Part shown: piece by piece, positions 38,780 through 53,262 of the stretch | Numbering within the stretch: position 1 is the stretch's first letter | How the letters are laid out: each line of letters begins with the position of its first letter | From: Deinococcus aetherius | GTDB taxonomy: Bacteria > Deinococcota > Deinococci > Deinococcales > Deinococcaceae | Assembly: GCF_025997855.1 (NCBI RefSeq) | Contig: NZ_AP026560.1 | Location: 1,390,001 to 1,454,000, forward strand | DNA: 64,000 nucleotides | Direction: 5' to 3' | The notes under the pieces: generated by a model | The model's database searches: none | What the model saw: only the letters and a program-made list of their open reading frames with translations | Told to the model about the DNA's origin: nothing | Position numbers and translations under genes: made by a program

Positions 38780-39820
38780 TCAGCGGCGCAGGTAGTGGTC
38801 GCTCGACACCAGGCTGTCGCCGAGCACCGGGATCATCTCCAGCGCCATGCCCGTGCCGACGGCGACGGCCTCGACGGCATTGTCCGCCACCCGCACGGGG
38901 ATGTTCGTCGCCTGCTGGATGAGTTGATCGAAGTTCCTGAGCAGCGAGCCCCCGCCCGTCATCACGATGCCGTGGTCGAGGATGTCGCTCACGAGTTCGG
39001 GCGGGGTGATCTCCAGCACCCGCTTGACGCCCTCGACGATCTGGCTGACGGGCTCGGCGAGGGCCTCGACCACCTCGCGGGTGTCGAGCGTGATCGTCTT
39101 CGGCAGGCCGTTCACGAGGTCGCGGCCCCGCACCTCGGCGGTCAGGTTCTCACTCTCGTCGAGGAGGGTGGCGGCACCCACCTTGACCTTGATCTCCTCG
39201 GCGGTGCGCTCGCCCACGAGGACGTTGTGCTTGCGCCGCACGTAGCGGATGATGCTCTCGTCGAACTCGTCCCCGGCCACCCGCAGCGACTCGCTCACCA
39301 CGATCCCGCCCAGCGAGATCACCGCGATGTCGCTGCTGCCGCCGCCGATGTCCACGATCATGCTGCCCACCGGCTCGGCAATCTTGATCCCCGCCCCGAT
39401 GGCCGCCGCCAGGGGTTCCTCGATCAGAAAGGCCCGGCGGGCGTTCGCGTTCAGCGCCGCGCGCAGCACCGCCCGCCGCTCCACGTCGCTCACGTTGCTG
39501 GGAATGCCCACCATGAGCTGTGGCTTGAGGCCGAAAAGCCGCCCCGCCCCGCCCTGCACCTTCTGCAGGAACATGGTGATCATCCGCTCGGTGAGGAGTT
39601 CGTCCGCGATCACGCCGTCCTTGATGGGCCGCACCGCGATGATCCCGCCCGGTGTGCGCCCGATCATGCGGTAGGCCTCCTCGCCGACGGCCTTTACCTG
39701 CTTGCTGTCGCGCGTCATGGCGATCACGCTGGGTTCCTGGAGGACCAGGCCCCGGCTCTTGCTGTAGATCAGGAATGTCGCGGTGCCCAGATCGATGCCG
39801 ATGTCTTCAGAAAACCTCAC
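38780..39820 (-). CDS. mreB: rod shape-determining actin homologue MreB
   Basis: 346 residues. It polymerises under the membrane and guides cell-wall synthesis. Actin-fold motifs are present: phosphate 1 GIDLGTATFLIY, phosphate 2 IVDIGGGSSDIAV and adenosine GIVMTGGGSLLRNFD. GTG 39820 has GGAGG 6 nt upstream and starts the conserved region. No mreC/mreD follows; fabZ is next instead. An mreB in a lineage whose best-known members are cocci is worth noting, though rod-shaped Deinococcus species exist. Confidence 0.93.
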   Translation of the reverse strand: MRFSEDIGIDLGTATFLIYSKSRGLVLQEPSVIAMTRDSKQVKAVGEEAYRMIGRTPGGIIAVRPIKDGVIADELLTERMITMFLQKVQGGAGRLFGLKPQLMVGIPSNVSDVERRAVLRAALNANARRAFLIEEPLAAAIGAGIKIAEPVGSMIVDIGGGSSDIAVISLGGIVVSESLRVAGDEFDESIIRYVRRKHNVLVGERTAEEIKVKVGAATLLDESENLTAEVRGRDLVNGLPKTITLDTREVVEALAEPVSQIVEGVKRVLEITPPELVSDILDHGIVMTGGGSLLRNFDQLIQQATNIPVRVADNAVEAVAVGTGMALEMIPVLGDSLVSSDHYLRR

Positions 39821-39896
39821 GCCATGCCTCCGCTCAAAACGCCCCAATCGTAGCACGGGCCATGAAAGCGCCCCGAAGCAGTCTTGCCGCCCACGT

Positions 39897-40199
39897 TCAG
39901 CCCCTCGGCTTCAGGTACGCCGCCAGCCCCGCGAGCAGGCTCGTCAGGACCGTCAGGGCCACGGCGCGGTCGAAACCCCCCCATTCCCCGAGGCCCGCCT
40001 GCGCGCTCAGCACGCCCTCCAGGCTGCCGAGCGAGCGCAGCCACAGCGGCGCGTTCGGGTTGAGCGTGGCGAACACCCCGAGCGTGAGGGCCGCCAGCGC
40101 CACCACGGCCAGCAGGAGCAGGAGGACCAGCCCCCACCTCAGCGCCCGCACCCTCGTCCTCGCCTCGCTGTCCGGATCGTCGCCGTCATCGCCGCGCAT
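39897..40199 (-). CDS. small two-helix membrane protein, unknown
   Basis: 100 residues: an acidic N-terminus (RGDDGDDPDSEART), a strong helix (WGLVLLLLLAVVALAALTLGVFA), a loop with NPNAPLWLRSLG and a second helix near the C-terminus. No family is recognised. A TACAAT sequence overlaps the proposed ATG 40199 itself, so the start is uncertain; GTG at about 40154 is an alternative. The gene lies upstream of mreB. Confidence 0.55.
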   Translation of the reverse strand: MRGDDGDDPDSEARTRVRALRWGLVLLLLLAVVALAALTLGVFATLNPNAPLWLRSLGSLEGVLSAQAGLGEWGGFDRAVALTVLTSLLAGLAAYLKPRG

Positions 40200-40469
40200 T
40201 GTAGGAGGTGCCGCCTGAGAAGGGGCCGAAGGAGGCCCCCCCCAGGCCTTTCTCTCGGCAGAGGGCGAGGCGTTCCCTGGCCCTGGGTGAGCGGCTGGGG
40301 TGGTCACACGCCCCCTCACCCGTTGCTTCGCAACGCCCTCTCTGCTTCGCAGCTTTGCAAGTCCCACCCGGGGAGAGGGGCAACAGAACGACGCTTCCTT
40401 GCCGTCGTAGACATCCTGAACCTATTTGAGAGAAAAGCCTGGCCGCCCCCGGGCGGTAGACTCCGCCCC
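40200..40469. repeat. gene-free stretch with hairpin-rich repeat
   Basis: No gene seen. At 40301-40380 there is a complex palindromic unit: GCCCCCTCACCC at one end, GGGGAGAGGGGC at the other, and two small internal hairpins, CGTTGC-TTC-GCAACG and CTGC-TTC-GCAG. It resembles dispersed intergenic repeats rather than a gene. TAGACT (40457-40462) at the right end serves the next gene. Confidence 0.45.
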
Positions 40470-40730
40470 GTGAGCCGCCCGTCCCTGCCCGCCCGCGTCC
40501 GCGTCACCCGGCCCCCCCTTCCGCTCGCGCCCCATCTCAAGGCGGCGGCGGCGAGGCTGTGCCCGGGAGCCCCGCCCGGCACCCTGACCGGAGCGGCCCT
40601 CGCCATCGCGGGCGGCGCGGTGATCGGCGCGGCCTTGAAGTGGGAGGACGGCGAGGCCCTGGGAGTGGACCCGGGCTGGCGGGGGCGCGGCATCGAGGAG
40701 GCGCTGACCGGGGCGCTCGGTGAAGGCTGA
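40470..40730 (+). CDS. short GNAT-like protein
   Basis: 86 residues. The C-terminal GVDPGWRGRGIEEALTGAL matches the acetyl-CoA pyrophosphate-binding motif A of GNAT acetyltransferases (V-P-x-x-R-G-x-G). The preceding AIAGGAVIGAALKWE could be strands 4 and 5. At half normal length it is either a miniature acetyltransferase or a remnant. TAGACT 7 nt before GTG 40470 argues that it is expressed. Confidence 0.55.
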   Translation: MSRPSLPARVRVTRPPLPLAPHLKAAAARLCPGAPPGTLTGAALAIAGGAVIGAALKWEDGEALGVDPGWRGRGIEEALTGALGEG

Positions 40731-40767
40731 CACCCCCGAACGAACGCCCGTTTGGTAGCGTGGGGAC

Positions 40768-41949
<1,182 letters not shown>

Positions 41950-41959
41950 GAGGGCTGGC

Positions 41960-41988
41960 GTACGCTCAAAGTACGTCCGTTGTACACT
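41960..41988 (+). promoter_or_regulatory. promoter and candidate autoregulatory operator of the Phd/PIN pair
   Basis: GTAC occurs at 41960, 41971 and 41982, exactly 11 bp apart. The last is within TTGTACACTT and overlaps the -10 box TACACT (41983-41988), which lies 5 nt before ATG 41994. YefM/Phd-type antitoxins are known to recognise TGTACA-like cores, so repression by the encoded antitoxin is likely. Confidence 0.6.
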
Positions 41989-41993
41989 TCGGC

Positions 41994-42302
41994 ATGACCC
42001 GACTGAACATCAGCCAGCTTCGCCAGAACCTGCGTGAGGCGGTGGAGCAGGTGAAGGCCGGAGAGGAGATCGAGGTGGTCCAGAACGGGGTGGTGGTCGC
42101 CGCGCTGGTCCACCCCGAGCGGCTGCGTTCCCGTGTGGTGACGCCGAACACTGTCGCCGTGAACGCCCTCAGCGCACAACTGGAGGCAGCGAGAAACCGT
42201 GTCCGTCAAAATGGGTTGAGGCTGTCCGGCGAGGGCATCCGCCCCGAACGTGCCGAGGAGTTGGTTCAGGACGTCGACCGCCAGAGAAACGAGAGCGAGT
42301 GA
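41994..42302 (+). CDS. Phd/YefM-family antitoxin
   Basis: 102 residues. The N-terminal domain (LNISQLRQNLREAVEQVKAGEEIEVV, then NGVVVAALV) is the Phd/YefM DNA-binding fold. The C-terminal 45 residues are polar and helical, for wrapping the toxin. It should neutralise the PIN nuclease encoded next and repress its own promoter. TACACT lies 5 nt before the ATG. Its stop overlaps the toxin start by 4 nt. Confidence 0.88.
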   Translation: MTRLNISQLRQNLREAVEQVKAGEEIEVVQNGVVVAALVHPERLRSRVVTPNTVAVNALSAQLEAARNRVRQNGLRLSGEGIRPERAEELVQDVDRQRNESE

Positions 42303-42703
42303 AGTACGCGCTCGACAGTGATGTCTTGATTTACGCTGCCAGCGAGGGTCACCCTCTCGGCGAGTCAGTTCGGCGACTCCTTCAGCAAGCCGGACCGGAG
42401 ACCCATGTCGGTTCCGTCCTCCTTCTCACGGAAGTGCTCGCCAAACCCTTGCGTGAGGGGAGGGACACGGAGCTTCGACTTCTCGGAGACCTGCTGGCTG
42501 CACTCAGTCTGCGCGACATCACGCGCAGCACAGCCCTCCTCGCCACCCAGCTCGCCGCCGCCTACCGCCTTCGGGCCCCGGACGCCCTGCACCTTGCCTC
42601 CGCCGTGGAGGCCGGAGCCGACGCCTTCCTCACGAACAACCGCAAGGACTTCCGGCCAGGCGAGATTCTGGAACTGGGCGTGCTGTACCCCGAAGACCTT
42701 TAG
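42299..42703 (+). CDS. PIN-domain toxin (VapC-like)
   Basis: 134 residues with a PIN ribonuclease fold. Acidic residues are Asp6/Asp8 in YALDSDVLIY, Glu45 in LLTEVLAKPL and Asp95 in APDALHLA. The fourth position, usually TxD, reads LTNNRKDF, so Asn may replace Asp there. GTG 42299 overlaps the antitoxin stop (GTGA). Targets of VapC-like toxins are usually tRNA or rRNA sites. Its 3' end overlaps the convergent methyltransferase gene by 4 nt. Confidence 0.87.
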   Translation: MKYALDSDVLIYAASEGHPLGESVRRLLQQAGPETHVGSVLLLTEVLAKPLREGRDTELRLLGDLLAALSLRDITRSTALLATQLAAAYRLRAPDALHLASAVEAGADAFLTNNRKDFRPGEILELGVLYPEDL

Positions 42704-43476
42704 GGCCGCACCGCCAGCGCCCGCAGCCGCACGTAGTCGGCCACCCAGTCCTGACCGTTCCACAGCCGGGGCCGGGCCCGTTCCTCGGCGCGAGTCAGGA
42801 CGGCTTGCCGTTCGCCGTCTCCAAGTGGAGCGAGCCAGCCTCCAGCGAAGCCCTCCAGCCACGCCCGGAACCCGTCCGCGCCGCTCAGCACCGAGGGGCG
42901 GTCGAAGCGGTGCAGGCGCTCGACCCGGAAGCCTGCCGCCTCCAGCAGAGTGGCGAGTTCGCCAGGGGTGGGAAAGACCCAAACGGAGGGCGGGGTGGGC
43001 AGGCCGAGGTCGTTGAGTGCCTGCTCGACCGAGTCCCGCACGCCCGCCACGTTTCCGGCCCCGCCCATCTCCAGCGCCAGCCGCCCGCCGGGGCGCAGGG
43101 CCGCGTGGATGTTGGCGAACACCGGGGGCAGGGGGTTCATCCAATGCAGCGCCGCGTTGCTGAACACGGCGTCGAATTCCGCGAGAAAGGCCAGGTGGTG
43201 CGCGTTCTCGACCTCAAACGTCACGCCGGGGTGCTGCGCCCGCGCTCCCGCGATCATGTCCGGCGAGGCGTCCACGCCCGTCACCACCGCGCCGCTCCCG
43301 GCGATCTGCACGGTGAGTTCCCCCGTCCCGCACCCCAGGTCGAGGATGCGCTCGCCCGGCTGCGGCGCGAGCCAGCCCGTCACGAGGTCGCGGTTCGACT
43401 CGTACACGAAGGCGTGGCGGTCGCGGTAGTGGGCGGCTTGCCAGTGGTCGGTCGGGGGCTGTTCGGAAGGGTTCAT
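42700..43476 (-). CDS. trans-aconitate methyltransferase-like SAM enzyme
   Basis: 258 residues. SAM motif I is ILDLGCGTGELT and motif II VVTGVDASPDMIAGAR. FDAVFSNAALHWMNPL is typical of the Tam/UbiE-like group. The N-terminus YRDRHAFVYESNRDLVTGWL also fits that group. The substrate is uncertain. No leaderless box is obvious before ATG 43476. Confidence 0.8.
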   Translation of the reverse strand: MNPSEQPPTDHWQAAHYRDRHAFVYESNRDLVTGWLAPQPGERILDLGCGTGELTVQIAGSGAVVTGVDASPDMIAGARAQHPGVTFEVENAHHLAFLAEFDAVFSNAALHWMNPLPPVFANIHAALRPGGRLALEMGGAGNVAGVRDSVEQALNDLGLPTPPSVWVFPTPGELATLLEAAGFRVERLHRFDRPSVLSGADGFRAWLEGFAGGWLAPLGDGERQAVLTRAEERARPRLWNGQDWVADYVRLRALAVRP

Positions 43477-43502
43477 CGGTCTCCAATCTGCCGTAAGGCA
43501 AG

Positions 43503-43528
43503 AAAAAACCCGCCCAGGCTCGGGCGGG
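43503..43528 (-). terminator. strong intrinsic terminator downstream of the Mrr-like gene
   Basis: On the minus strand CCCGCCC-N6-GGGCGGG is followed by TTTTTTCTT. It is about 110 nt after the Mrr-like stop codon, leaving a long structured 3' region or a separate small RNA between them. Confidence 0.85.
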
Positions 43529-43638
43529 GCGCGTCGGGGATGGGCTTACTCCCTCTAGCGAACCCCAGAGGTAAGAAGCGAGCCCGTCAGTGGCATGGAG
43601 ACAAAGTAGCAGGGTGGGGGAGGGTAGACAATGGGGAA
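43529..43638 (-). ncRNA. possible small RNA or long 3' UTR
   Basis: Between the Mrr-like gene and the strong terminator lies an extended hairpin at 43542-43585 (GGGCT/AGCCC, TTAC/GTAA and CCTCT/AGAGG helices with internal loops). A TACCCT sequence near 43612-43617 (minus strand) could be a promoter. There is no matching RNA family that I recognise. Confidence 0.3.
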
Positions 43639-44553
43639 TCAGATGCCCTCGAAGAACTCGCTGTCCACGCGTTTGAGGGCATAGGTCGTGCGGATGATGA
43701 CACCGACGCCGTATTGAATCATCAACTCCGCCAGCCTCGGCCCGTCAATCAGGATGATGTTGCCGAGACGTTCTGCGGTCTCCCTGGCCCCATCGCTGAA
43801 GCTGGAAGTCGTCAAGAACACCCCCTTGCTGGCCTTGTGGTAGCTGAGGCTTCCCGCGAAGGTCCGAATTTCCGGACTGTGAACGGTGTTCTGCCACTTC
43901 TTCGCCTGCAAGTACACCTTGTCCAGTCCCAGCGGGTCCTGTTTGACCAGACCGTCGATGCCGTTGTCGCCGCTTCTGCCAAGGGCCTGTCCGGCGTCGC
44001 GGGTCGTTCCGCCGTAGCCCATCGCCACGAGCAGTTGCACCACCAGCGCCTCGAACTGTTGCGGCGTGAGCTGCGTAACCTGGGCCAGCAGGTCGTCGGC
44101 GAGTGCTGCGTTGAGTTCGGCGTAAAGGGCATCGAGTTGCTCCTCGGGTGAGGTTGTTGAAGTAGCTGAGGTCGGTTGCGGCTCCGCTGGAGGGTCGGCG
44201 CTTGCCTTCCCACGTCCCACGAATTGCGCGTAGGTAGGGATGGTACTCAGTTCCCGCATGGAAACAGCATTGGGGTGCTGTTGCAAAAGGCGTCGGCCCT
44301 GCTCAGTGATCCGCACGGTGCCCCGACTTGGGCTGACGACTGCGCCCGCCTTGCTCAGGTGGAATTTTGCCCACAAGATGCGGTTGACATACTTGGCCTG
44401 TTGACCACTCGGTAAAAGTTCTTGCACCTCTTCGTTTGTCAGCGAGAAGTGCCGTGAGAGTGGTTCGTAAAGGTCCCTGATCCGGTGATCCTGACCGTCC
44501 TGAATCAAATGCAGAATGGGCCGCATGAAGGCTTGAAAATCCGGTACAGCCAT
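43639..44553 (-). CDS. Mrr-type restriction endonuclease
   Basis: 304 residues. The N-terminal winged helix domain (Mrr_N: residues 1-95, with YVNRILWAKFHLSKAGAV and ITEQGRRLL) is followed by a linker. The Mrr_cat PD-(D/E)xK-type domain has FEALVVQLLVAMGYGG, RSGDNGIDGLV (catalytic Asp) and VYLQAKKW (Q-x-K). Such enzymes cut foreign DNA carrying modified bases. Codon use is less GC-biased than in the flanking ilvD, which fits horizontal acquisition. ATG 44553 has a weak GGTTGAG upstream. Confidence 0.88.
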   Translation of the reverse strand: MAVPDFQAFMRPILHLIQDGQDHRIRDLYEPLSRHFSLTNEEVQELLPSGQQAKYVNRILWAKFHLSKAGAVVSPSRGTVRITEQGRRLLQQHPNAVSMRELSTIPTYAQFVGRGKASADPPAEPQPTSATSTTSPEEQLDALYAELNAALADDLLAQVTQLTPQQFEALVVQLLVAMGYGGTTRDAGQALGRSGDNGIDGLVKQDPLGLDKVYLQAKKWQNTVHSPEIRTFAGSLSYHKASKGVFLTTSSFSDGARETAERLGNIILIDGPRLAELMIQYGVGVIIRTTYALKRVDSEFFEGI

Positions 44554-44572
44554 ATCTCAACCTATCCTAGGC

Positions 44573-44604
44573 AAAAGGGCCGCCCGCTCCAGATGGACGG
44601 CCCT
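44573..44604 (-). terminator. intrinsic terminator of ilvD
   Basis: On the minus strand AGGGCCG (44598-44604 complement) and CGGCCCT (44576-44582 complement) form a 7-bp stem, followed by TTTTG. It lies 16 nt after the ilvD stop codon. Confidence 0.75.
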
Positions 44605-44619
44605 CCTTCCAACCTCCGC

Positions 44620-46314
<1,695 letters not shown>

Positions 46315-46535
46315 GCCTTCAAGCTACGCCAATCCTCCAGGGGGAAAAGAACGGCGGCACAGACAGGGGCTTGGGCCCGCCTCCGACCTTCCACCTGGGA
46401 AGACCGCACGGGGTCATGAGGTGACGCTTCTTGGGCGCCCTGCCTGCTTACCCCTACCCGGCCTCCCCCCTCAAGAGGGACTTACAGAGCGGCGCAGCAG
46501 AGGAAAAGAGCGTCAGCACCCTGCGCGGCCCGCCC

Positions 46536-47339
46536 CTAACCGATGTTCAGACCCACGTCGAAGGTCGCCTTGTATCCCTGCTCCGGGCTGCCCGTGAGGC
46601 TGAGCAGAAGCTGGTTGCCCCCGTTGCGGTAGATGCCGTCCTCGGCGTTGAGGACGTTGCGCCTGCCCTTGCGGCTGTAGGGGGCGCGGGCGTGTACCCG
46701 GTCGGTGACCTCCTCGGGGAAGAACAGTTGCGAGGTGAACTCGCCGGTCGCCTGCCCGCCCGCGTTCAGGGGCCGCAGCTTGAAGTGGATATGGACGGCC
46801 CGGCCCGGATACCAGCCGGGGTAGACGGTCGTGAAGGTCGCCCGGCCCCGAGCGTCCGTGACCTGCGAGCCCCGCAAGAAGTCGCCGCCGCCCCCCTGCA
46901 CGCCCGAATAGACGCCCAGCGCGTCACACTGCCACACGTCGATCAGGACGCCCGCGCGTGGCTGGCAGGCGCCCACCGCCACGCGCGAGGTAACGAAGGT
47001 GAGCGTGAGCGGCACGCCCGCGCTGACCTGTCCGGTGGTGGTGTCCCGGCGGATGTCCGAGCGGCGCAGTTCCTCCTCCACGAAGTACGGCCCCTCGGTC
47101 ATAGCGGGGCGCACCACGCAGCCCGGCAGGCTGGCCGCGCCGCTCGCGCCCGTGCCGCCCGCCCCACCGGGGGGAGAACCGCGCCGCTGTGCCAGGGTGC
47201 CTTGGGCGAGCACGCCGCCGCCCACCGCCAGCCCCGCGCCGCCCAGCCCCAGCAGCCGCAGGGCCGTTCTCCTGCTGAGCAGGGTTCCAACCGTCTCGTC
47301 GTCGTTGTCCGGGTCGTCGTGCTGTGGATGCGCGTTCAT
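46536..47339 (-). CDS. Tat-exported intradiol ring-cleavage dioxygenase-like protein
   Basis: 267 residues. A twin-arginine signal (SRRTALRLLGLGGAGLAVGGG) is followed by a short Gly/Ala linker and an intradiol dioxygenase fold. Likely non-haem iron ligands are the Tyr of EGPYFVEEE, a Tyr in YPGWYPG and the His pair of RAVHIHFKL. Cytoplasmic relatives cleave catechols; exported forms are poorly understood. ATG 47339 has AGGAGG 6 nt upstream. The promoter (TACGCT, 47367-47372) is preceded by an 11-bp direct repeat shared with two other exported-protein genes. Confidence 0.83.
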   Translation of the reverse strand: MNAHPQHDDPDNDDETVGTLLSRRTALRLLGLGGAGLAVGGGVLAQGTLAQRRGSPPGGAGGTGASGAASLPGCVVRPAMTEGPYFVEEELRRSDIRRDTTTGQVSAGVPLTLTFVTSRVAVGACQPRAGVLIDVWQCDALGVYSGVQGGGGDFLRGSQVTDARGRATFTTVYPGWYPGRAVHIHFKLRPLNAGGQATGEFTSQLFFPEEVTDRVHARAPYSRKGRRNVLNAEDGIYRNGGNQLLLSLTGSPEQGYKATFDVGLNIG

Positions 47340-47366
47340 GGCAGACCTCCTGGGAAGGGTGGATGC

Positions 47367-47397
47367 AGCGTACGGGTCGCCGGTTAGAGCTGGGTTG
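47367..47397 (-). promoter_or_regulatory. promoter with 11-bp direct repeat (copy 1)
   Basis: On the minus strand CAACC (47393-47397), six bases, TAACC (47382-47386), nine bases, then -10 TACGCT (47367-47372). The second repeat begins 14 nt before the -10, exactly as at 50361 and 58463. Confidence 0.6.
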
Positions 47398-47462
47398 GAG
47401 GTGGGCACCCTCCTGAAAGCAGCGATAGGGCTGGCCGTGCCGACCGCCCAACCCAGAAAGCG

Positions 47463-47532
47463 AGGGGGGCGACCTCCACTCGGAAGCCGCCCCTTTGGCT
47501 GACTGCTGATGGCTGAAAGCTGACGGTTCCCC

Positions 47533-47535
<3 letters not shown>
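47463..47535. repeat. stop-anchored repeat, family B (copy B1), with terminator hairpin
   Basis: Starts on the minus strand at the secDF stop as TAAGGGGAACCGTCAGC, continues GCCATCAGCAGTCAGCC, then a hairpin AAGGGGCG/CGCCCCCC-type (47463-47495) and T-rich sequence. It is nearly the same arrangement as after infB. It probably terminates secDF. Confidence 0.6.
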
Positions 47536-49827
<2,292 letters not shown>

Positions 49828-49884
49828 GGAAAGACTCCGGGTTGGAAAGGGGAGAGGCGCCGGTTGCGGTCGACCACCTTTCCT

Positions 49885-50247
49885 CTAGCCTCCGTCCGTC
49901 TGCCGCCGTCCCAGCAGGGCGAGGCTGCGCTCCGGCAGGGGAGGAGCCCAGATCGGCAGGTGCCCGAGGGCCCGGTCGGCCCGCTCGGCAACCCGGAACG
50001 GCTCGGGGGGTGAGGCGGCGCTCAGGGCGGGCGCGGGGGTGGGCTGCGGCGCCGGGCGCAACTCGGGCAGGGCCGGGGCGACGGTGCCCGCCGTGGCCCT
50101 CGGTCCCTGATCCGGCATGGGCGGGTGGTGCCCCAGCAGTACCGCCAGCACCGAGAGCAGCGTCAGCACGCCCGGCCACGCGAGGAGCCGCGACCGCCAG
50201 GGCGGCGTCACGGTGGAGCGGGGGGGGACGGGCTCGGGGGTGGGCAT
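49885..50247 (-). CDS. small membrane-anchored Pro/Ala-rich protein, unknown
   Basis: 120 residues: a short cytoplasmic N-terminus, one membrane helix (LLAWPGVLTLLSVLAVLL) and a Pro/Ala-rich outer segment ending in RSLALLGRRQTDGG. It lies upstream of secDF on the same strand. There is no ribosome site, and TATGCT is about 50 nt upstream, so the start is uncertain. A longer overlapping frame (49778-50341) looks like noise. Confidence 0.45.
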   Translation of the reverse strand: MPTPEPVPPRSTVTPPWRSRLLAWPGVLTLLSVLAVLLGHHPPMPDQGPRATAGTVAPALPELRPAPQPTPAPALSAASPPEPFRVAERADRALGHLPIWAPPLPERSLALLGRRQTDGG

Positions 50248-50360
50248 CTTCGGAGGGCCGCGCGCGAGTCGTTCCCGGTAGGGCCGGGCCGTGCGACGGA
50301 GCGCCCCAGCATAGCAAGGCTCCCGGGACGGGACAGCCCATCCGTCACCCTCTTCCGCGT

Positions 50361-50391
50361 TAGCCCCCGTTTAACGGCCCCGCCCCACCCT
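50361..50391 (+). promoter_or_regulatory. promoter with 11-bp direct repeat (copy 2)
   Basis: TAGCC (50361-50365), six bases, TAACG (50372-50376), nine bases, then CACCCT (50386-50391) as a weak -10. Spacing is identical to the copies at 47367 and 58463. Confidence 0.55.
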
Positions 50392-50446
50392 GGCGCCGTG
50401 CCCGGTTCCCTCTGGCCGGGCGCCCCTCAGAAGGAGCGTGAACCCA

Positions 50447-51271
50447 GTGAAGTCCAACTCCAAGAGCCAGACGGCCCTGCTCGCCCTCGCCGCCGCCCTG
50501 CCCCTCACGGCGGGCCTGGTGTTCGCGGCGGGAACGTCCACAAACCCCCAGCGAGTGCAACCGGCCCAGCCGGAACAGCAGGGTCAGGGCACCCAGAGCG
50601 GCGGGCAGACGCCCTCGCGGCAGCGTCAGTCCAGCGGCACGAACTACGCCGATCTGTTCCTGCAACGCCTCGCCGCAGGGCTCGGCATCACCGTCGAGCG
50701 CCTGCGGGCCGCCGCCGTCGCCGCCGGGAACGCCACCATCGACCAGGCGGTGCGCAACGGGGACATCCCTGAAGGCCGTGCCGCCGACCTCAAGGCCCGG
50801 TTGCAAGACGCGCCTTTGAACTTCGGCCGTTTCGGTGGGCGGGGCCACATGGGTCGCGGTGGACCCGACGGCCGGATGGATGACCGTGGCCCCCGCGCCG
50901 GATTCGGTCGGGCCATCGCCGCCGCCGTCGCCCGCACCCTCGGGCTGAGCGAGCAGGCGCTCGTGGGGCAGCTTCAGAGCGGACAGACCGTTCGCCAGAT
51001 CGCCCAGGCCAGGGGCGTCAGCACCCAGACCGTCCACAACGCCGCCGTCGCCGCCCTGAGAACCAGCCTCGCCGCCGAGGAGCAGGCCGGTCGTCTCTCC
51101 CAGGCCCAGGCCCAGCAACTCCTCGCCCGCGCCCAGGCGGACGAGAACTTCGGCCTGAACTTCGGACATGCCGGTCACGGCTACCCCGGACGGGACGGCC
51201 AGGGCACCCCGCGCGCCCCCACCCAGCCGAACAACCCAGGCAACACCACCCCCGGCACCCAAGGCTCCTGA
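50447..51271 (+). CDS. exported protein with helical repeats, unknown
   Basis: About 274 residues. Signal peptide (residues 1-27: KSQTALLALAAALPLTAGLVFAAG), a Gln-rich segment, then two related helical units: ADLFLQRLAAGLGITVERLRAA...DQAVRNGDI and GRAIAAAVARTLGLSEQALVGQLQSGQTVRQIAQARGV. A Gly/Arg/His/Asp-rich linker (GRGHMGRGGPDGRMDDRG) separates them and might bind metal. I do not recognise the family. GTG 50447 is preferred over GTG 50438 because AAGGAG (50431-50436) is 10 nt, rather than 1 nt, upstream. Confidence 0.7.
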   Translation: MKSNSKSQTALLALAAALPLTAGLVFAAGTSTNPQRVQPAQPEQQGQGTQSGGQTPSRQRQSSGTNYADLFLQRLAAGLGITVERLRAAAVAAGNATIDQAVRNGDIPEGRAADLKARLQDAPLNFGRFGGRGHMGRGGPDGRMDDRGPRAGFGRAIAAAVARTLGLSEQALVGQLQSGQTVRQIAQARGVSTQTVHNAAVAALRTSLAAEEQAGRLSQAQAQQLLARAQADENFGLNFGHAGHGYPGRDGQGTPRAPTQPNNPGNTTPGTQGS

Positions 51272-51289
51272 GCCTCCCATACAAAGAGA

Positions 51290-51356
51290 AGAGGGGCGGC
51301 CCCGTGTGGGAGACCGCCCCTCTCCTTTTGCTGACTGCTGAGAGCTGACCGCTCCC

Positions 51357-51359
<3 letters not shown>
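51290..51359. repeat. stop-anchored repeat, family B (copy B2), with bidirectional terminator
   Basis: GAGGGGCGG (51291-51299) and CCGCCCCTC (51314-51322) form a perfect stem with T-rich flanks on both strands, between convergent genes. The rest, read from the infB stop, is TAAGGGAGCGGTCAGC followed by TCTCAGCAGTCAGC, very like copy B1 after secDF. Confidence 0.75.
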
Positions 51360-53192
<1,833 letters not shown>

Positions 53193-53262
53193 GCTCACCT
53201 CCGGTGAGGCCCCCGCCTGCCGCCCGTTCGTCCACAGGGAAGAGGGCGGTGGGGGCAGAAGA

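Noticed and set aside
40301..40380. Repeated hairpins CGTTGCTTCGCAACG and CTGCTTCGCAG as a CRISPR or integron site
   Set aside because: There are no regularly spaced direct repeats or spacers and no integrase nearby; it fits an ordinary dispersed intergenic repeat.
43561..43586. GGTTCG and paired arms on the minus strand, resembling a tRNA T-arm
   Set aside because: No acceptor stem, anticodon arm or D-arm can be built around it; it belongs to a single extended hairpin.
46315..46535. Possible attenuator or T-box leader before ilvD
   Set aside because: The ilvD -10 box is only 6 nt before its ATG, leaving no leader, and no leader peptide rich in Ile/Val/Leu is seen.
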